The position numbers and the translations under genes are program-made. Under the pieces are notes generated by a model. The model made no database searches. It saw only the letters and a program-made list of their open reading frames with translations, and was not told the DNA's origin. Positions 9,632-21,421 of a stretch of 64,000 nucleotides of DNA are shown here, piece after piece. The stretch lies in the NCBI RefSeq assembly GCF_018141005.1, contig NZ_CP046582.1:496001-560000 (forward strand), given 5' to 3'. The DNA is from Erwinia sp. E602. GTDB lineage: Bacteria > Pseudomonadota > Gammaproteobacteria > Enterobacterales > Enterobacteriaceae. How positions within the stretch are numbered: the first letter of the stretch is position 1; the number at the start of each line of letters is the position of its first letter.

Positions 9632-9645
9632 CGTTCTCAGTCCTT

Positions 9646-10626
9646 TTACCAGAGTGTCACTGAAGGTGAGGTGTAGAGCACCCCGACCCAGAGGATAAAG
9701 CCACACAGCAGCAGGCCGCCGGCCAGCCGGCCAATGCGCCGGCCGCGCAGCAGGCACAGCAGTGCAAACAGGGCGCTGACCGCCAGCATAACCCAGTAGT
9801 CACGGGCAAAAGCGTTGGCGTCGAACCCACCCGGGTACAGCAGTGCCGGAATGCCCAGCACAATCACCAGATTATAAATGTTAGACCCGATCAGGTTGCC
9901 TATGGCAATGTCATCTTCACCTTTCAGCGCGCCGGCTACCAGCGTGGCCAGTTCCGGCAGGCTGGTGCCGACGGAAATCAGGGTCAGACCAATCACCAGC
10001 TCGCTAACGCCAAAATAGTCGGCAATCACCGTGGCATTATCAATCACCATGCGGGTGGAGACCGGCAACAGGATCAGCGCCACCGCCAGCCACAGAAAGG
10101 CCACGGTGTTGCCAACGTCGTCCCGTGGCAGCTCTGCCACCTGTTCACGCGTCAGGGAGTCACTGTTATCCCGTTCGGCGCGGCGGGCAATTTTAATGGT
10201 AAAGGTCAGCCACAGTGCGGCGATGGCCACCAGCGCCAGGCCGTCATTGCGGCTAAGCTGATGGTCAAACAGCATCACGCCGCACACCAGGGTAACCAGC
10301 AGCATCAGCGGCAGCTCGCGGCGGAGCAGGTTGGATTGCAGGGTCAGCGGATGCAGCAGCGCCGCGCCGCCGAGGATCAACAGAATATTGGTGATGTTCG
10401 ATCCCAGCGCAGTGCCGATGGCGATATCCATCTGACCGTGGCTGGCGGCGGAAAACGCGACGATCAGCTCGGGCAGTGAGGTGCCCATGCCGACCACCGT
10501 CATGCCGATGATCAGCGGCGGCATTCCCAGCGCGCGGCACAGGATCGCTGCACTAAACACCAGACGATCGGCTCCATAAACCAGTAAGACTAAACCGATA
10601 ATCAATAGTGCTGTAGCTACGAGCAT
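9646..10626 (-). CDS. yrbG: Predicted calcium/sodium antiporter YrbG
   Basis: A 326-residue inner-membrane protein of the K+-dependent Ca2+/cation:proton antiporter family. It has two homologous halves, each with the alpha-repeat signature: GMGTSLPELIVA-like near the N terminus and SVGTSLPELATLVAG in the second half, and about ten membrane segments. The transported ion has not been firmly shown for the E. coli protein. It is the first gene of the minus-strand LPS block and diverges from mlaF. Confidence 0.93.
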   Translation of the reverse strand: MLVATALLIIGLVLLVYGADRLVFSAAILCRALGMPPLIIGMTVVGMGTSLPELIVAFSAASHGQMDIAIGTALGSNITNILLILGGAALLHPLTLQSNLLRRELPLMLLVTLVCGVMLFDHQLSRNDGLALVAIAALWLTFTIKIARRAERDNSDSLTREQVAELPRDDVGNTVAFLWLAVALILLPVSTRMVIDNATVIADYFGVSELVIGLTLISVGTSLPELATLVAGALKGEDDIAIGNLIGSNIYNLVIVLGIPALLYPGGFDANAFARDYWVMLAVSALFALLCLLRGRRIGRLAGGLLLCGFILWVGVLYTSPSVTLW

Positions 10627-10854
10627 GAAGAGTCCTTTAAATCGGGTATAATCGTCGGTTGCCGTCTGCAGTGACGCTGGGTGGTATGAAATTTTTGTGG
10701 CAGTGATTTTGACGGTCTCAGGCCGAAAAGTAAAACGTATGCCTGCTTTCGCTAAGTGATTGCGGTAAGTTTCTGTAAAAGTGTCCCGTCCCGGAGGTAA
10801 TACGTTACTATCGGGAATAAATTTATCGTCTGAATAACAAGGATTGAGGTAACT

Positions 10855-11667
10855 ATGGGCCAGACGGCGACAAATCTGGTGGAGGTGCGGGGCGTCAGTT
10901 TTACCCGCGGCAGCCGGCCGATTTTCGATAACATCTCGCTTACGGTGCCGAAAGGCAAAGTCACCGCGATCATGGGCCCCTCCGGGATTGGTAAAACCAC
11001 GCTGCTGCGCCTGATCGGCGGCCAGATTGCACCGGACAACGGTGAAATCTGGTTCAACGGCGATAATATTCCCACGCTATCCCGTTCCCGTCTGTACGCC
11101 GCCCGCAAAAAGATGAGCATGCTGTTTCAGTCCGGTGCGCTGTTCACCGACCTGAACGTGTTCGACAACGTGGCGTGGCCGCTGCGTGAGCACACTTCGC
11201 TGCCGCCGGCTCTGCTGCACAGCACGGTGATGATGAAGCTGGAAGCGGTGGGGCTGCGCGGTGCGGCAAAGCTGATGCCATCTGAGCTCTCCGGCGGCAT
11301 GGCCCGGCGGGCCGCGCTGGCGCGCGCGATTGCGCTGGAGCCGGAGCTGATCATGTTTGATGAGCCTTTCGTCGGCCAGGACCCGATCACCATGGGGGTG
11401 CTGGTGAAGCTGATCGATGAACTCAATCACTCGCTGGGCGTCACCTGTATCGTGGTTTCACACGACGTGCCTGAGGTGCTGAGTATTGCGGACTATGCGT
11501 ATATCATTGCTGACCAGCAGGTGATCGCCCACGGGGCGGCGGCCGAGCTGCAGGCGAATCAGGATGCGCGGGTACGGCAGTTTATCGACGGTAACGCTGA
11601 CGGCCCGGTGCCGTTCCGCTTCCCCGCCGGGGATTACCTTCACGATTTAGTCGGCTCAGGGAGTTAA
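10855..11667 (+). CDS. mlaF: Phospholipid transport ATPase MlaF
   Basis: MlaF is the ATPase of the MlaFEDB inner-membrane complex, which moves phospholipids between the inner membrane and the periplasmic carrier MlaC to keep outer-membrane lipid asymmetry. The 270-residue protein has Walker A GPSGIGKT (residues 41-48), signature LSGGMARRAALARA and Walker B LIMFDEPFVGQDP. It opens the mlaFEDCB operon. The 228-base gap to divergent yrbG should hold both promoters. Confidence 0.97.
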   Translation: MGQTATNLVEVRGVSFTRGSRPIFDNISLTVPKGKVTAIMGPSGIGKTTLLRLIGGQIAPDNGEIWFNGDNIPTLSRSRLYAARKKMSMLFQSGALFTDLNVFDNVAWPLREHTSLPPALLHSTVMMKLEAVGLRGAAKLMPSELSGGMARRAALARAIALEPELIMFDEPFVGQDPITMGVLVKLIDELNHSLGVTCIVVSHDVPEVLSIADYAYIIADQQVIAHGAAAELQANQDARVRQFIDGNADGPVPFRFPAGDYLHDLVGSGS

Positions 11668-11674
11668 CTAACTG

Positions 11675-12457
11675 ATGTTGTTACGAGCGCTGGCGTCACT
11701 GGGGCGACGGGGGATTGCAACCTGTTCCTCCTTCGGGCGCGCCGGATTGATGTTGTTTCATGCCCTGGTGGGTATTCCTCGTTTTCGCCGACATGCTCCG
11801 CTGCTGATCAAACAGCTGTACAGCGTCGGTGTTCTGTCGCTGTTGATCATCGTGGTGTCCGGGCTGTTTATCGGCATGGTGCTGGGGCTGCAGGGCTACC
11901 TGATCCTGAAAACCTACAGTGCAGAGACCAGCCTTGGCATGATGGTGGCGCTGTCGCTGCTGCGCGAGCTGGGGCCGGTGGTCACCGCACTGCTGTTTGC
12001 CGGCCGGGCAGGCTCGGCGCTGACCGCTGAGATCGGCCTGATGAAGGCCACTGAACAGCTTTCCAGTATGGAAATGATGGCGGTTGACCCGCTGCGGCGC
12101 ATTATCTCACCGCGCTTCTGGGCCGGGTTTATCAGTATGCCGCTGCTGTCGCTGATCTTCGTGGCGGTGGGCATTCTCGGCGGCGCGCTGGTGGGGGTGA
12201 GCTGGAAAGGTATCGATGCGGGCTTCTTCTGGTCGGCGATGCAGAGCGCGGTCGATCTGCGGCAGGATATTCTCAACTGCGTAATTAAAAGTGCCGTGTT
12301 TGCCATTACCGTCACCTGGATTGCGCTGTTCAACGGTTATGACGCCATTCCGACCTCCGAAGGGATTAGTCGGGCGACCACGCGTACCGTGGTACATGCC
12401 TCGCTGGCAGTGCTCGGTCTGGATTTTGTGCTTACGGCACTGATGTTTGGGAACTGA
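11675..12457 (+). CDS. mlaE: Phospholipid transport permease MlaE
   Basis: MlaE is the permease of the Mla complex, 260 residues with about five membrane helices and the family-typical [24 protein letters not shown] segment that contacts MlaF. It starts 7 bases after mlaF with GGGAG upstream, and the mlaD start follows its stop by 4 bases. Confidence 0.97.
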   Translation: MLLRALASLGRRGIATCSSFGRAGLMLFHALVGIPRFRRHAPLLIKQLYSVGVLSLLIIVVSGLFIGMVLGLQGYLILKTYSAETSLGMMVALSLLRELGPVVTALLFAGRAGSALTAEIGLMKATEQLSSMEMMAVDPLRRIISPRFWAGFISMPLLSLIFVAVGILGGALVGVSWKGIDAGFFWSAMQSAVDLRQDILNCVIKSAVFAITVTWIALFNGYDAIPTSEGISRATTRTVVHASLAVLGLDFVLTALMFGN

Positions 12458-12461
12458 TTCA

Positions 12462-13022
12462 ATGCAAACGAAAAAAAGCGAAATTTGGGTAGGCGCCTTC
12501 TTACTGCTGGCGCTGGTGGCGGCGATCTTCCTCTGTCTGCGGGTGGCCGATCTGCGATCGCTCGGCAACGAGCCGACCTGGAAGCTCTACGCGACCTTCG
12601 ACAACATCGGCGGCCTGAAAAACGGATCGCCGGTGCGCATCGGCGGGGTGGCGGTCGGCCGGGTGAGCGATATCACTCTCGATCCAAAAACCTATTCGCC
12701 GCGGGTCACGATGGATATTAATGAAAAATATAATAATATTCCGGATACCAGCTCGCTTGCGGTGCGCACCTCTGGCCTGCTGGGCGAGCAGTACCTGGCG
12801 CTGAACGTCGGTTTTGACGATCCGGAAATGGGGACGTCTATACTCAAAGACGGCAGTACCCTGCAGGACACCAAGTCTGCAATGGTACTGGAAGACCTGA
12901 TTGGCCAGTTCCTCTACAAGAGCGGCAACGGCGAAGACAAGAAGACAACGTCGTCAGATGAGCCAGGTGCGGCAGCACCGGCTGCTCCGGCGGCGGCAAC
13001 TACACCAGAAGAGGGCAAGTGA
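12462..13022 (+). CDS. mlaD: Phospholipid-binding MCE protein MlaD
   Basis: MlaD forms the periplasmic hexameric MCE ring above MlaFEB. The 186-residue protein has one N-terminal membrane anchor ([18 protein letters not shown]) and one MCE domain ([24 protein letters not shown] ... [14 protein letters not shown]). The C terminus is an Ala/Pro-rich low-complexity tail. The start MQTKKSEIW at 12462 matches E. coli; the longer reading would overlap mlaE. Confidence 0.96.
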   Translation: MQTKKSEIWVGAFLLLALVAAIFLCLRVADLRSLGNEPTWKLYATFDNIGGLKNGSPVRIGGVAVGRVSDITLDPKTYSPRVTMDINEKYNNIPDTSSLAVRTSGLLGEQYLALNVGFDDPEMGTSILKDGSTLQDTKSAMVLEDLIGQFLYKSGNGEDKKTTSSDEPGAAAPAAPAAATTPEEGK

Positions 13023-13657
13023 TGTTTAAACGTTTACTGATGGTCGCGATGCTGATCGTTGCACCGGTGGCCGCGAATGCCGCCGTCGACCAGACCAACC
13101 CGTACAAGCTGATGAACGAAGCGGCGGAAAAAACCTTCACCCGGCTGAAGAACGAGCAGCCGAAGATCAGGAAGGATCCCAACTACCTGCGCCAGGTGGT
13201 CCGCCAGGAGCTGCTGCCTTACGTGCAGGTCAAATATGCCGGTGCTTTAGTGCTGGGCCGCTACTACAAAGAAGCTACCCCGGCGCAGCGTGAAGCCTAC
13301 TTCGCCGCCTTTAGTGACTACCTGACCCAGGCCTATGGACAGGCGCTGGCGATGTACAACGGCCAGACCTATCAGATTGCTCCGGAGCAGCCGCTGGGTG
13401 ATTCCACCATTATCGCCATCCGCGTGACCATTATCGATCCGAACGGTCGCCCACCGGTGCGCCTTGATTTCCAGTGGCGTAAGAACAGCCGCACGGGCGA
13501 CTGGCAGGCGTTTGACATGATTGCTGAAGGGGTGAGCATGATCACCACCAAGCAGAACGAGTGGAGCGATATTCTGCGTACCCAGGGCGTTGACGGCCTG
13601 ACCCAGCGCCTGAAATCCTACGCCAGCGAGCCGATCACTCTGGAACAGAAAAAGTAA
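13022..13657 (+). CDS. mlaC: Periplasmic phospholipid carrier MlaC
   Basis: MlaC shuttles phospholipid across the periplasm between MlaA-OmpC/F in the outer membrane and MlaFEDB. The 211-residue precursor has a signal peptide ([20 protein letters not shown]) and the MlaC/Ttg2 fold, ending LEQKK. The ATG at 13022 overlaps the mlaD stop (TGATG) and gives the E. coli length. Confidence 0.96.
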   Translation: MFKRLLMVAMLIVAPVAANAAVDQTNPYKLMNEAAEKTFTRLKNEQPKIRKDPNYLRQVVRQELLPYVQVKYAGALVLGRYYKEATPAQREAYFAAFSDYLTQAYGQALAMYNGQTYQIAPEQPLGDSTIIAIRVTIIDPNGRPPVRLDFQWRKNSRTGDWQAFDMIAEGVSMITTKQNEWSDILRTQGVDGLTQRLKSYASEPITLEQKK

Positions 13658-13953
13658 TGGCTGCTTCATTACGCTGGCAGGTCGAGGCGGGGGTGTTACG
13701 CCTTGCCGGTGAGTTAGATCGCGATACGCTGCTGCCGCTGTGGCAGCAGCGTGCCACGCTGATGCAGCAGGCTGAGTCGATCGACGTCTCCGGGCTGGAT
13801 CGTGTGGATTCACCCGGCCTTGCGCTGCTGGTGCACCTGCACGAAACCGCGCGCCAGCAGGGGCGTGCGCCGCGCTTTATCGGCATAACCGATAAACTGG
13901 CTTCACTGATTACGCTCTACAATCTCCAGAAAATTATTGTGGAGAACGTCTGA
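13657..13953 (+). CDS. mlaB: STAS-domain protein MlaB
   Basis: MlaB is a cytoplasmic STAS-domain protein that binds MlaF and is needed for assembly and activity of the transporter. The 98-residue protein has the STAS core [22 protein letters not shown]. Its ATG overlaps the mlaC stop (TAATG). It is the last gene of the operon and is followed by a 9-bp GC-rich hairpin. Confidence 0.95.
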   Translation: MAASLRWQVEAGVLRLAGELDRDTLLPLWQQRATLMQQAESIDVSGLDRVDSPGLALLVHLHETARQQGRAPRFIGITDKLASLITLYNLQKIIVENV

Positions 13954-13959
13954 TCCCCG

Positions 13960-13983
13960 GCACGGCGGCTGCGTCCGCCGTGC
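13960..13983 (+). terminator. Hairpin after mlaB
   Basis: A perfect 9-bp stem GCACGGCGG / CCGCCGTGC with a 6-base loop starts six bases after the mlaB stop. There is only a weak U-tract (TATAT), so some read-through into ibaG is possible. The rest of the gap to ibaG (about 13984-14182) shows no other feature. Confidence 0.5.
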
Positions 13984-14182
13984 TATATCGGAACCTGCTG
14001 AGTTCGCTGCCCTTTTTCCTCCTCTCTCTGCCCGCGACTTTACCTCTCCGCCCGCTGACGACGGCGTAATCTACCGGTATTGCTGTTTTTCCGCCGCGCG
14101 TGGCATTTATTGCTTGTTTAAGAGTCGGGCGGATTCCACTAATATGTGTGCCTGTTTATTATCTGGTGAGTTTGAAGGCATC

Positions 14183-14437
14183 ATGGAAAATAGTGAAATT
14201 CAGTCCGTCCTGATGAGCGCGCTGCCGCTGCAGGAAGTCCACGTTACCGGTGATGGTAGCCATTTTCAGGTGATTGCCGTGGGCGAGCTGTTTGCTGAGT
14301 TAAGCCGCGTTAAAAAGCAACAGACGGTCTACGCTCCCCTGATGGCCTATATTGCGGATAACCGCATGCATGCGGTGTCCATCAAGACCTACACCCCTGA
14401 AGAGTGGGCACGTGACCGTAAGCTGAACGGTTTCTAA
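14183..14437 (+). CDS. ibaG: BolA-family protein IbaG
   Basis: IbaG is a BolA-like protein; family members bind monothiol glutaredoxin with a shared Fe-S cluster, and E. coli ibaG is acid-induced. The 84-residue protein ([14 protein letters not shown] ... [12 protein letters not shown]) has the conserved [15 protein letters not shown] and [13 protein letters not shown] segments. The start at 14183 follows E. coli; the longer reading upstream is not BolA-like. It lies just before murA, as in other enterics. Confidence 0.94.
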   Translation: MENSEIQSVLMSALPLQEVHVTGDGSHFQVIAVGELFAELSRVKKQQTVYAPLMAYIADNRMHAVSIKTYTPEEWARDRKLNGF

Positions 14438-14453
14438 GCTGAACGGCACCGGC

Positions 14454-14488
14454 CTTGCCCGATGTGGCAAGGCTCTCGTCTTTTTCGT
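14454..14488 (+). terminator. Terminator or attenuator between ibaG and murA
   Basis: A perfect 8-bp stem GCCTTGCC / GGCAAGGC with a 6-base loop is followed by TCTCG and a T5 run. It would end or attenuate ibaG transcription 22 bases before murA. Confidence 0.6.
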
Positions 14489-14492
14489 ATGA

Positions 14493-15773
<1,281 letters not shown>

Positions 15774-15795
15774 GCGCTCACGCGTAATAAAAATC

Positions 15796-15827
15796 AGGGT
15801 CGGTAAGCATTACCGGCCCTTTTTTTT
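15796..15827. terminator. Bidirectional terminator of murA and sfsB
   Basis: The stem AGGG(T)CGGTA / TACCG(G)CCCT is followed by eight T on the plus strand. The flanking A-rich sequence gives a T-run on the minus strand too. The sfsB stop codon lies in its T-run. Confidence 0.85.
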
Positions 15828-16086
15828 ACCGGCGGATCAGCTTTTTACGGTCAATCAGCTGATGCGTCTCCGGGTCATAGTAGCGGCTGGGCCAGATTTG
15901 CGCCGGGTGAACGGCTAACGCATCGGCGATCAGCCACTCGCCTTTCGGCCACGGGCGGCACAGCGCGTTCGCCAGGGTCGACGAACTCAGACCGGCCTGA
16001 CGTGACTGGGCGGCCAGCGTAGTCCCCTTTTTACGTAATCCGGCAATAATATCGGCAGGATGCCAGTCCTGTTGCGAATGTTTCAC
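15826..16086 (-). CDS. sfsB: Ner-like DNA-binding regulator SfsB (Nlp)
   Basis: SfsB is a small helix-turn-helix protein similar to the Ner repressor of phage Mu; in E. coli it is described as a regulator of maltose metabolism genes. The HTH covers DWHPADIIAGLRKKGTTLAA ... GLSSSTLANALCRPWPKGE. The start is decided by the ribosome binding site: AAGGAGG ends 8 bases before a GTG at 16086 (MKHSQQDWH, 86 residues). The ATG at 16092 is only 2 bases from that site, too close to be used. It is convergent with murA. Confidence 0.9.
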   Translation of the reverse strand: MKHSQQDWHPADIIAGLRKKGTTLAAQSRQAGLSSSTLANALCRPWPKGEWLIADALAVHPAQIWPSRYYDPETHQLIDRKKLIRR

Positions 16087-16398
16087 GTGCATGTCCTCCT
16101 TGCGCACAGCAGAAATTAAGGTGTGAAGCACACGGCTTAGGGCATCAGCTTCGCTGGAAATGCGCGATCCTATGCGCCCCGAACCAGGGGATAACCGTCT
16201 GCTTCGGGTGATTTATAGCAAACTAATTCCAGTAAGTTCCAGCGTTATTCGATAAAATAATACGTTTTGAGCATTGCAACGCAAAAGCTCCGGTAACCAT
16301 TGAGGATGTTGCAGTAATGCGTGGCGGAAGTCAGGGGAAAGGGTAGGGGAATTCTTATTAAAGTCAGTAATGGCGCGGCTTGCCACGCCATCGGTCAA
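16087..16398. other. Intergenic region between sfsB and ispB
   Basis: No gene is supported in these 312 bases. A stem TGGCG...CGCCA just after the ispB stop (about 16372-16392) may end ispB transcription on the minus strand. The rest is A+T-rich and should hold the sfsB promoter; the 61-codon minus frame here (TTG start at 16398) has no recognisable features. Confidence 0.5.
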
Positions 16399-17373
16399 TC
16401 AGAAATCACGCTGTACTGACATATGCGCCAGCGCTTCCAGCGCGCTGCGCCATGGCGTTGCTGGCAGCACCTGCAGGGCGGTAATCGCCTTATCGGCTTC
16501 CTGTTCGGCGGCCTGGCGGGTCCACTCCAGTGAACCGTGCTGACGCATCGCTTCCAGAACGGGTTCCAGTAAGTGACGTCCGTTACCTTCTTCAATAGCA
16601 GAGCGGATCATACTGGCCTGCTCAGGCGTGCCGTTGCGCATGGCATGCAGCAGCGGCAGGGTTGGTTTGCCTTCGCTCAGGTCGTCACCGACGTTCTTAC
16701 CGAGGGTTTTGCCATCGGCGCTGTAATCCAGCAGATCGTCGATCAGCTGGAAGGCGGTACCGATATAGCGGCCGTAATCCTGCAGCGCCTGCTCCTGTTC
16801 CGGCGTCGCACCGGCGAGGATGGCAGAAGACTGTGCGGCGGCTTCAAACAGGCGTGCGGTTTTGCTGTAAATCACCCGCATATAGCTCTCTTCGGTAATG
16901 TCCGGGTCGTTGCAGTTCATTAACTGCAGCACTTCCCCTTCGGCGATCACGTTCACCGCTTCTGACATCAGCGCCAGCACCCGCAGCGAGCCGAGGCTGG
17001 TCATCATCTGGAAGGCGCGCGTATAGATAAAGTCGCCTACCAGCACGCTGGCCGCATTGCCAAAGGCGGCGTTGGCGGTGGCTTTACCCCGGCGCATATC
17101 CGACTCGTCGACCACGTCGTCGTGTAACAGAGTGGCGGTATGAATAAATTCGATCAGTGCGGCCACGGTAATGTGCTGTTTACCGTCATAGTCGTTGATG
17201 GCGCGCGCGGCCAGAACGGCGATCATTGGGCGGATACGTTTCCCACCGCCGCTGATAATGTAATAGCCCAGCTGATTAATGAGGGATACGTCCGAGTTCA
17301 GCTGGTCGAGTATTGTCGCATTGACGTCCGCCATATCCGGCGCGGTGAGTTCGTTTATCTGTTCTAAGTTCAT
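16399..17373 (-). CDS. ispB: Octaprenyl diphosphate synthase IspB
   Basis: IspB extends farnesyl diphosphate with isopentenyl units to the C40 side chain of ubiquinone and menaquinone. The 324-residue trans-prenyltransferase has the two aspartate-rich motifs: DDVVDESD (residues 85-92) and LIDDLLDY, plus GGGKRIRPM for diphosphate binding. It is divergent from rplU. Confidence 0.97.
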   Translation of the reverse strand: MNLEQINELTAPDMADVNATILDQLNSDVSLINQLGYYIISGGGKRIRPMIAVLAARAINDYDGKQHITVAALIEFIHTATLLHDDVVDESDMRRGKATANAAFGNAASVLVGDFIYTRAFQMMTSLGSLRVLALMSEAVNVIAEGEVLQLMNCNDPDITEESYMRVIYSKTARLFEAAAQSSAILAGATPEQEQALQDYGRYIGTAFQLIDDLLDYSADGKTLGKNVGDDLSEGKPTLPLLHAMRNGTPEQASMIRSAIEEGNGRHLLEPVLEAMRQHGSLEWTRQAAEQEADKAITALQVLPATPWRSALEALAHMSVQRDF

Positions 17374-17530
17374 CAGTCTTTCAGCTATCGCTCGCTCAGA
17401 TCGCTCATGAAAGGCGCTTTAACTCGTGCCCGTGGCGTGAAATGGTGGACAGATTGTACTTGAAAAACGCGGCGGTGAAACGCCCCCATTCGTATTGCCT
17501 TTTTTTTCTGCAATACAGCGTAACAGACAC

Positions 17531-17559
17531 TTGTCTTTAGCCGGGAAGTTGCGTAGAAT
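17531..17559 (+). promoter_or_regulatory. Sigma-70 promoter of rplU-rpmA
   Basis: TTGTCT (17531-17536) and TAGAAT (17554-17559) are separated by 17 bases. The GC-rich discriminator CGCGCCC after the -10 is typical of promoters under stringent control, as expected for ribosomal protein genes. Confidence 0.85.
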
Positions 17560-17598
17560 TCGCGCCCTATTGTGAATATTTATAGCGCTACCTGATAA

Positions 17599-17943
<345 letters not shown>

Positions 17944-17955
17944 GAGGAGATCTGA

Positions 17956-18216
<261 letters not shown>

Positions 18217-18266
18217 GGTTTTCGTGCCGCAGGGTGGTGCATAACCCCCTTAGCGACGAAAAGAGA

Positions 18267-18294
18267 AGCCCCGCACTAGACTGCGGGGCTTTTT
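18267..18294 (+). terminator. Terminator after rpmA
   Basis: A 9-bp stem AGCCCCGCA / TGCGGGGCT with a 6-base loop is followed by T5. It separates rplU-rpmA from yhbE-obgE. Confidence 0.9.
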
Positions 18295-18317
18295 ACATTC
18301 TGCGAGGGACCCGGCAG

Positions 18318-19292
18318 ATGTCAGGCATTAAACAGCAGGCCGGCATGGGCATTGCCTTAGCGCTGGTGACGGCCATGTGCTGGGGATCGTTACCCATCGC
18401 AATGAAGCAGGTGCTGACGGTGATGGATCCGTTCACCATCGTCTTCTTCCGCTTTTCTCTGGCAGCGGCAGGGCTGGGCATCATCCTGGCGCTGAAACGG
18501 CAGCTGCCCCCGGCAGATTTCTTTCGTCACCCGCGCTGGCTGGTTTACGTACTGATCGCCACCGGCGGGCTGCTGGGCAACTTTGTGTTGTTTGGCTCGT
18601 CGCTGCAGTATCTCAGCCCGACGGCGTCGCAGGTGATTGCCCAGCTGGCACCGCCGTGCATGATGGCCGCCAGCGTGCTGATCCTCAAAGAGAAAATGCG
18701 CGGCAGTCAGCTGATCGGTGCTGCCCTGTTGTTGTGCGGCATGCTGATGTTTTTTAACACCAGCCTGGTTGAGATTTTCACCCGCCTGACGACTTACACC
18801 TGGGGCGTGATCCTCGGGGTAAGCGCCGCGCTGGTGTGGGTCGTTTACGGCGTCACGCAAAAAATACTTTTGCGTCGGCTGGCCTCGCAGCAGATCCTGT
18901 TTTTGCTGTACACTTTATGTGCGGTGGCGCTGTTGCCTATGGCACGCGTCACGCTGCTCTGGCAGCTGAACGGCTGGCAGCTCTGTTGCCTGCTATTTTG
19001 TGCGCTGAATACCCTGGTAGGTTACGGTGCGCTGGCGGAAGCTTTTTCCCGCACGCAGGCGTCGCAGGTCAGCGCGATCGTTACGCTGACGCCGCTGTTT
19101 ACCCTGCTGTTTTCAGAATTGTTATCGCTTGGCTGGCCCGACTTTTTTGCTGTACCGGTGCTGAATACCCTCGGGTTTATCGGGGCAATCGTCGTGGTGT
19201 CAGGCGCCATGTTTTCCGCAATTGGTCATCGCTTATGGCCACGGCGGAGCAATCCCGTTCCGGTGCCACCTGCATCGCGGCCGGGCGAATGA
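18318..19292 (+). CDS. yhbE: EamA/DMT-superfamily inner-membrane transporter YhbE
   Basis: A 324-residue protein with about ten membrane helices in two EamA repeats. Its substrate is unknown. Sequence and place between rpmA and obgE match E. coli YhbE (e.g. LQYLSPTASQVI, LILKEKMRG, GYGALAEAFSR). The start at 18318 (MSGIKQQAGMG) begins just before the first helix; the longer reading would run back through the rpmA terminator. obgE follows after 16 bases. Confidence 0.92.
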   Translation: MSGIKQQAGMGIALALVTAMCWGSLPIAMKQVLTVMDPFTIVFFRFSLAAAGLGIILALKRQLPPADFFRHPRWLVYVLIATGGLLGNFVLFGSSLQYLSPTASQVIAQLAPPCMMAASVLILKEKMRGSQLIGAALLLCGMLMFFNTSLVEIFTRLTTYTWGVILGVSAALVWVVYGVTQKILLRRLASQQILFLLYTLCAVALLPMARVTLLWQLNGWQLCCLLFCALNTLVGYGALAEAFSRTQASQVSAIVTLTPLFTLLFSELLSLGWPDFFAVPVLNTLGFIGAIVVVSGAMFSAIGHRLWPRRSNPVPVPPASRPGE

Positions 19293-19296
19293 GTGA

Positions 19297-20487
<1,191 letters not shown>

Positions 20488-20507
20488 TTCAGGCTGAAAT
20501 CAAAAAT

Positions 20508-20535
20508 GGGACGCGATAAGCGTCCCGTTTTTTTT
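20508..20535 (+). terminator. Terminator after obgE
   Basis: A 7-bp stem GGGACGC / GCGTCCC with a 5-base loop is followed by GTTTTTTTT. Confidence 0.9.
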
Positions 20536-20662
20536 GCCGCAGGCTCAGATTCAGCATCCTGCACTCCGCTTCAGGGCCGAAGCCTTCCGGCCTGTTGCGC
20601 ATTACAGATCCAGCGCACCGGCCCGGTGCTGAACGGATGGCGCGATGGTGATGCAGCCTGTA

Positions 20663-21421
20663 TCAGGCCCCCAGCGTCGCGCCGCCGTCCACCACGATAT
20701 CCTGCATCACGATATGGCTGGCGTTATCCGAGGCGAGGAACAGGATCGTGCTGGCGATCTCCTCAGGCTGCGCGATTTTACCCAGCGGGATCCCCAGCTT
20801 GTACTGGTCCGGGTAGCCGGCGATCATCTGCTGTTCATCTTCCGGGCGGTGCCACAGGCTGCGCTGCATGGCGGTATCCGTCGAGCCCGGCGAAACGATA
20901 TTGCAGCGCACGCCGAACGGTGCCATCTCCAGCGCCACCGTCATGCACAGGCTGCGCAGCGCGGCTTTGGAGGCACCATAGGCCGACATGCCGATACGTG
21001 GCGCATGCGCAGCGTTGGAGGCCACGGTGACAATCGCTCCGCCGCGCTGCTGGCGAAACAGCGGCAGCGTCTGCTGGAACAGGTTAAACGCGCCGCCGGC
21101 GTTAACCGCCATACAGGCCTGCCAGTCTTCCACCGCCAGCGTCTCGGTGCTGCCGGTGCGCAGGATGCCTGCCGCGTTGACCAGCACGTCGAGACGGGGG
21201 ATATCGGCCAGCAGCCTCTCACAGACGTTTTTCACCTGCCCGGCATCGGCTACGTCGACGATGACCCGCTGAAACGGATAGTCGCTCTGTGAAAACTGAC
21301 GGTCAAAACCGACCACCGAGGCGCCCGCCGCCACAAACGCCAGCGCCGTATGGTAGCCAATCCCCTGGCCTGCTCCGGTGACCCACACCTGTTTATCGCT
21401 AAAATCAAACTGGCAGGACAT
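20663..21421 (-). CDS. entA: 2,3-dihydro-2,3-dihydroxybenzoate dehydrogenase EntA
   Basis: EntA oxidises 2,3-dihydro-DHB to 2,3-dihydroxybenzoate (DHB) with NAD+, the last step to the catechol of enterobactin-type siderophores. It is a 252-residue short-chain dehydrogenase with TGAGQGIG (residues 15-22), NAAG, and the catalytic Ser135/Tyr148/Lys152 in SAYGASK. The ATG at 21421 overlaps the entB stop (TAATG). It is the last gene of the operon. A short inverted repeat (GCACCG/CGGTGC, 20615-20629) lies downstream without a T-run. Confidence 0.94.
   Translation of the reverse strand: MSCQFDFSDKQVWVTGAGQGIGYHTALAFVAAGASVVGFDRQFSQSDYPFQRVIVDVADAGQVKNVCERLLADIPRLDVLVNAAGILRTGSTETLAVEDWQACMAVNAGGAFNLFQQTLPLFRQQRGGAIVTVASNAAHAPRIGMSAYGASKAALRSLCMTVALEMAPFGVRCNIVSPGSTDTAMQRSLWHRPEDEQQMIAGYPDQYKLGIPLGKIAQPEEIASTILFLASDNASHIVMQDIVVDGGATLGA

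Noticed and set aside
16213..16398. Possible 61-codon gene after ispB
   Set aside because: It starts with TTG right after the ispB stop, has no clear ribosome-binding site, and includes a hairpin that looks like an ispB terminator.
20506..21030. Plus-strand frame of 174 codons after obgE
   Set aside because: It starts within the obgE terminator and is antisense to entA; Pro/Arg/Ser-rich shadow.
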